From Desulfobacterales bacterium (GTDB lineage Bacteria; Desulfobacterota; DSM-4660; Desulfatiglandales; Desulfatiglandaceae), in the NCBI GenBank assembly GCA_022013615.1, contig JAKLQB010000230.1, forward strand, positions 1 to 6,542: a stretch of DNA of 6,542 bases. The letters run 5' to 3'. How positions within the stretch are numbered: position 1 is the first letter of the stretch; every line of letters begins with the position of its first letter. This document shows, piece by piece, positions 5,178-6,542 of the stretch. The notes below the pieces were generated by a model. That model made no database searches and was not told the DNA's origin. It was given only the letters and a program-made list of their open reading frames with translations. The translations under genes were made by a program, and so were the position numbers.

Positions 5178-6377
5178 ATGGATCAGCAGTATTACATAAA
5201 ATTGGAAGACGAATTAGGTGCCCACAATTATAATCCTCTGGATGTGGTTTTGCACCGCGGTGAGGGGGTTTGGGTCTGGGACGTGGAAGGCAACAAGTAT
5301 CTGGACTGCCTGGCAGCCTATTCGGCAGTGAATCAGGGCCACTGCCATCCGGTGATAATGCGCACTTTGATAGAACAGGCCCAGAGACTTACCCTCACCT
5401 CCCGGGCCTTCCGCAATGATCAGTTGGCCCTTTTTTATCAGGAAATCTGCAAGTTGACCAATTCTCACAAGGTCCTTCCGATGAACAGCGGGGCTGAGGC
5501 AGTGGAGACCGTTATCAAGGCCGTTCGCAAGTGGGGATACAAGGTCAAAGGGGTCCCGCAGGATAAGGCTGAAGTAATCGTCTGTGAAAACAATTTCCAC
5601 GGCAGGACGATCACCATTGTCAGCTTCAGCACAGATGAAGGTTCACGAAGTGGCTTCGGCCCCTTTACGCCCGGATTCAAGATAATCCCATTTGGCAACG
5701 CCGGTGCCCTGGAAGAGGCCATTACGCCTAATACCGTCGCCTTCCTGGTTGAACCTATCCAGGGAGAGGCCGGGGTGATCATCCCGCCTGCAGGATATCT
5801 AAGAGAAGTCAAAACCATTTGTGAGAAAAATAATGTGGTTCTCATCCTGGACGAGATTCAGACCGGACTGGGCAGGACAGGCAAGCTATTAGCCGAACAA
5901 CATGACGGCATTGAGGCAGACCTGACGCTCATTGGCAAGGCCCTTTCCGGCGGATACTATCCCATCTCGGCTGTCCTATCCAGCAAGGAAGTCCTGGGTG
6001 TATTGCGCCCCGGCGAACATGGCAGTACCTTTGGGGGTAACCCCTTAGCCTGCGCCGTTGCCAGGACGGCCATTAAGGTCATAGTTGACGAGAACATGGT
6101 CGAGAATTCCGCGGCCATGGGCGAATATTTCCTGTCCGGGTTGTCAAATATCAAGAGCCCTCATATTAAGGAGGTCAGGGGCAGGGGCCTCTTTATTGCT
6201 GTCGAGATGGTCCCGGAAGCCGGCGGAGCACGCTGGTACTGTGAGAAGTTGATTACGCACGGATTGCTCTGCAAGGAAACCCACGAAAACACTATCCGTT
6301 TCGCGCCGCCGCTTATTATCACAAAAGAGGAGATTGATTGGGCCCTGGAGAGAATTGAAACGGTTCTGACTGCGTAG
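5178..6377 (+). CDS. rocD: Ornithine--oxo-acid aminotransferase
   Basis: This is a 399-residue class III pyridoxal-phosphate aminotransferase, closely similar along its length to B. subtilis RocD. It transfers the delta-amino group of ornithine to a 2-oxoacid, giving glutamate-5-semialdehyde (which cyclises to pyrroline-5-carboxylate) and an amino acid such as glutamate. The cofactor lysine is Lys254 in IGKALSGG; Asp225 in LDEIQTG contacts the pyridine nitrogen; SGAEAVE (104-110) and HGSTFGGNP (281-289) bind phosphate. Residues that mark ornithine aminotransferase rather than acetylornithine or GABA aminotransferase are present: Tyr18 in GAHNYNP, Tyr48 in AYSAVNQGH, Arg143 in HGRT and Glu197 in EPIQGEAG (Tyr55, Tyr85, Arg180 and Glu235 in the human enzyme). 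The tail [17 protein letters not shown] is also typical. With arcC just upstream it fits ornithine use after arginine or citrulline breakdown. An ArgD-like role is less likely. Confidence 0.95.
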   Translation: MDQQYYIKLEDELGAHNYNPLDVVLHRGEGVWVWDVEGNKYLDCLAAYSAVNQGHCHPVIMRTLIEQAQRLTLTSRAFRNDQLALFYQEICKLTNSHKVLPMNSGAEAVETVIKAVRKWGYKVKGVPQDKAEVIVCENNFHGRTITIVSFSTDEGSRSGFGPFTPGFKIIPFGNAGALEEAITPNTVAFLVEPIQGEAGVIIPPAGYLREVKTICEKNNVVLILDEIQTGLGRTGKLLAEQHDGIEADLTLIGKALSGGYYPISAVLSSKEVLGVLRPGEHGSTFGGNPLACAVARTAIKVIVDENMVENSAAMGEYFLSGLSNIKSPHIKEVRGRGLFIAVEMVPEAGGARWYCEKLITHGLLCKETHENTIRFAPPLIITKEEIDWALERIETVLTA

Positions 6378-6403
6378 TATATGAAGTATCACTAATTGTC
6401 TCT

Positions 6404-6430
6404 CACAGAGCACACAGGGCACAGAGGGCA
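6404..6430. repeat. Degenerate CACAGAG-type tandem repeat downstream of rocD
   Basis: CACAGAGCA (6404-6412), CACAGGG (6413-6419) and CACAGAGGG (6420-6428), then CA, form about three imperfect 7-9 base units. Similar CACAGAGG arrays are, as I recall, widespread in intergenic DNA of deltaproteobacteria and some other phyla. No coding or terminator function is visible. Confidence 0.7.
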
Positions 6431-6473
6431 TAAGCGCTAAGTTGTTTTTGCCCAGGAGGGGATTGAAAAAAAT

Positions 6474-6494
6474 GAACATCGAACGTTGAATGGG
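6474..6494. repeat. GAAC-type heptamer repeat just before the last gene
   Basis: GAACATC (6474-6480), GAACGTT (6481-6487) and GAATGGG (6488-6494) are consecutive 7-base units starting with GAA. The stretch ends five bases before the start codon of the last gene, so the repeat forms its 5' untranslated region. Its GGGAAAAG end is the only ribosome-site candidate for that gene. Confidence 0.6.
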
Positions 6495-6499
6495 AAAAG

Positions 6500-6542
6500 A
6501 TGAAGAAACAGACATATGATCTGGAAGAAAGGCTGCTCGAGT
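6500..6542 (+). CDS. Probable four-helix-bundle protein (23S rRNA intervening-sequence type), N-terminal start only
   Basis: Only 14 codons are visible, reading MKKQTYDLEERLLE, before the window ends. This matches the usual opening of four-helix-bundle proteins of the 23S rRNA intervening-sequence family (PF05635/TIGR02436), which often begin with a K/R-rich start and YDLEERL followed by a hydrophobic first helix. The family includes proteins encoded in insertions of 23S rRNA genes, the accessory proteins of diversity-generating retroelements, and many free-standing genes of unknown function. Here it is free-standing. A purine-rich GGGAAAAG precedes the ATG closely. The preceding GAAC-type repeat also fits a setting I associate with this family. 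The call rests on a very short stretch. Confidence 0.5.
   Translation, partial: MKKQTYDLEERLLE

Noticed and set aside
6472..6489. Five-codon reading frame (MNIER) with an AGGAGG-like site at 6454-6459
   Set aside because: It lies within the GAAC repeat and the ribosome site is 12 bases away; most likely a by-product of the repeat, though a leader peptide cannot be excluded.
6144..6515. 123-codon minus-strand frame over the rocD end and the following gap
   Set aside because: It overlaps the conserved RocD C terminus and repeat DNA; no family resemblance.

Overview
The window is one strand-uniform stretch of catabolic genes from an anaerobic bacterium. All genes are on the + strand. A ferredoxin-dependent 2-oxoacid oxidoreductase, an NAD-type amino acid dehydrogenase, carbamate kinase and ornithine aminotransferase together suggest a strict anaerobe living on amino acids. 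The gaps carry 7-9 bp degenerate tandem repeats, and a four-helix-bundle (rRNA-intervening-sequence type) gene starts at the right edge. From memory, that combination resembles Desulfobacterota/Deltaproteobacteria, but the taxonomic guess is an inference.

Layout. 1-228 is the C-terminal end of the alpha subunit and 343-1251 the complete beta subunit of a PorAB-type 2-oxoacid:ferredoxin oxidoreductase. 1350-1628 is a small cupin nucleoside phosphorylase (PpnP), preceded by a possible structured leader and followed by a strong hairpin. 1670-2875 is a DUF362 protein with a cysteine-bearing C-terminal domain. 2938-4023 is a leucine-dehydrogenase-family enzyme whose side-chain pocket looks unusually polar. 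4060-4998 is carbamate kinase (ArcC) and 5178-6377 ornithine aminotransferase (RocD). From 6500 to the edge is the start of a probable four-helix-bundle protein.

How the genes may work together (inference). RocD moves the delta-amino group of ornithine to a 2-oxoacid. ArcC makes ATP from carbamoyl phosphate, the other product of citrulline cleavage. The dehydrogenase deaminates an amino acid to a 2-oxoacid, and PorAB can oxidise a 2-oxoacid to acyl-CoA with reduced ferredoxin. The set fits an arginine/ornithine and amino acid fermentation island. ArcA and ArcB are not in the window. PpnP and DUF362 have no obvious place in that scheme.

The most interesting points are: replacement of all four classical leucine-dehydrogenase pocket residues; a 14-bp stem with two G-U pairs just before the ppnP ribosome binding site; an inverted repeat that supplies the last codons of the DUF362 gene; and a different short repeat family in nearly every larger gap.
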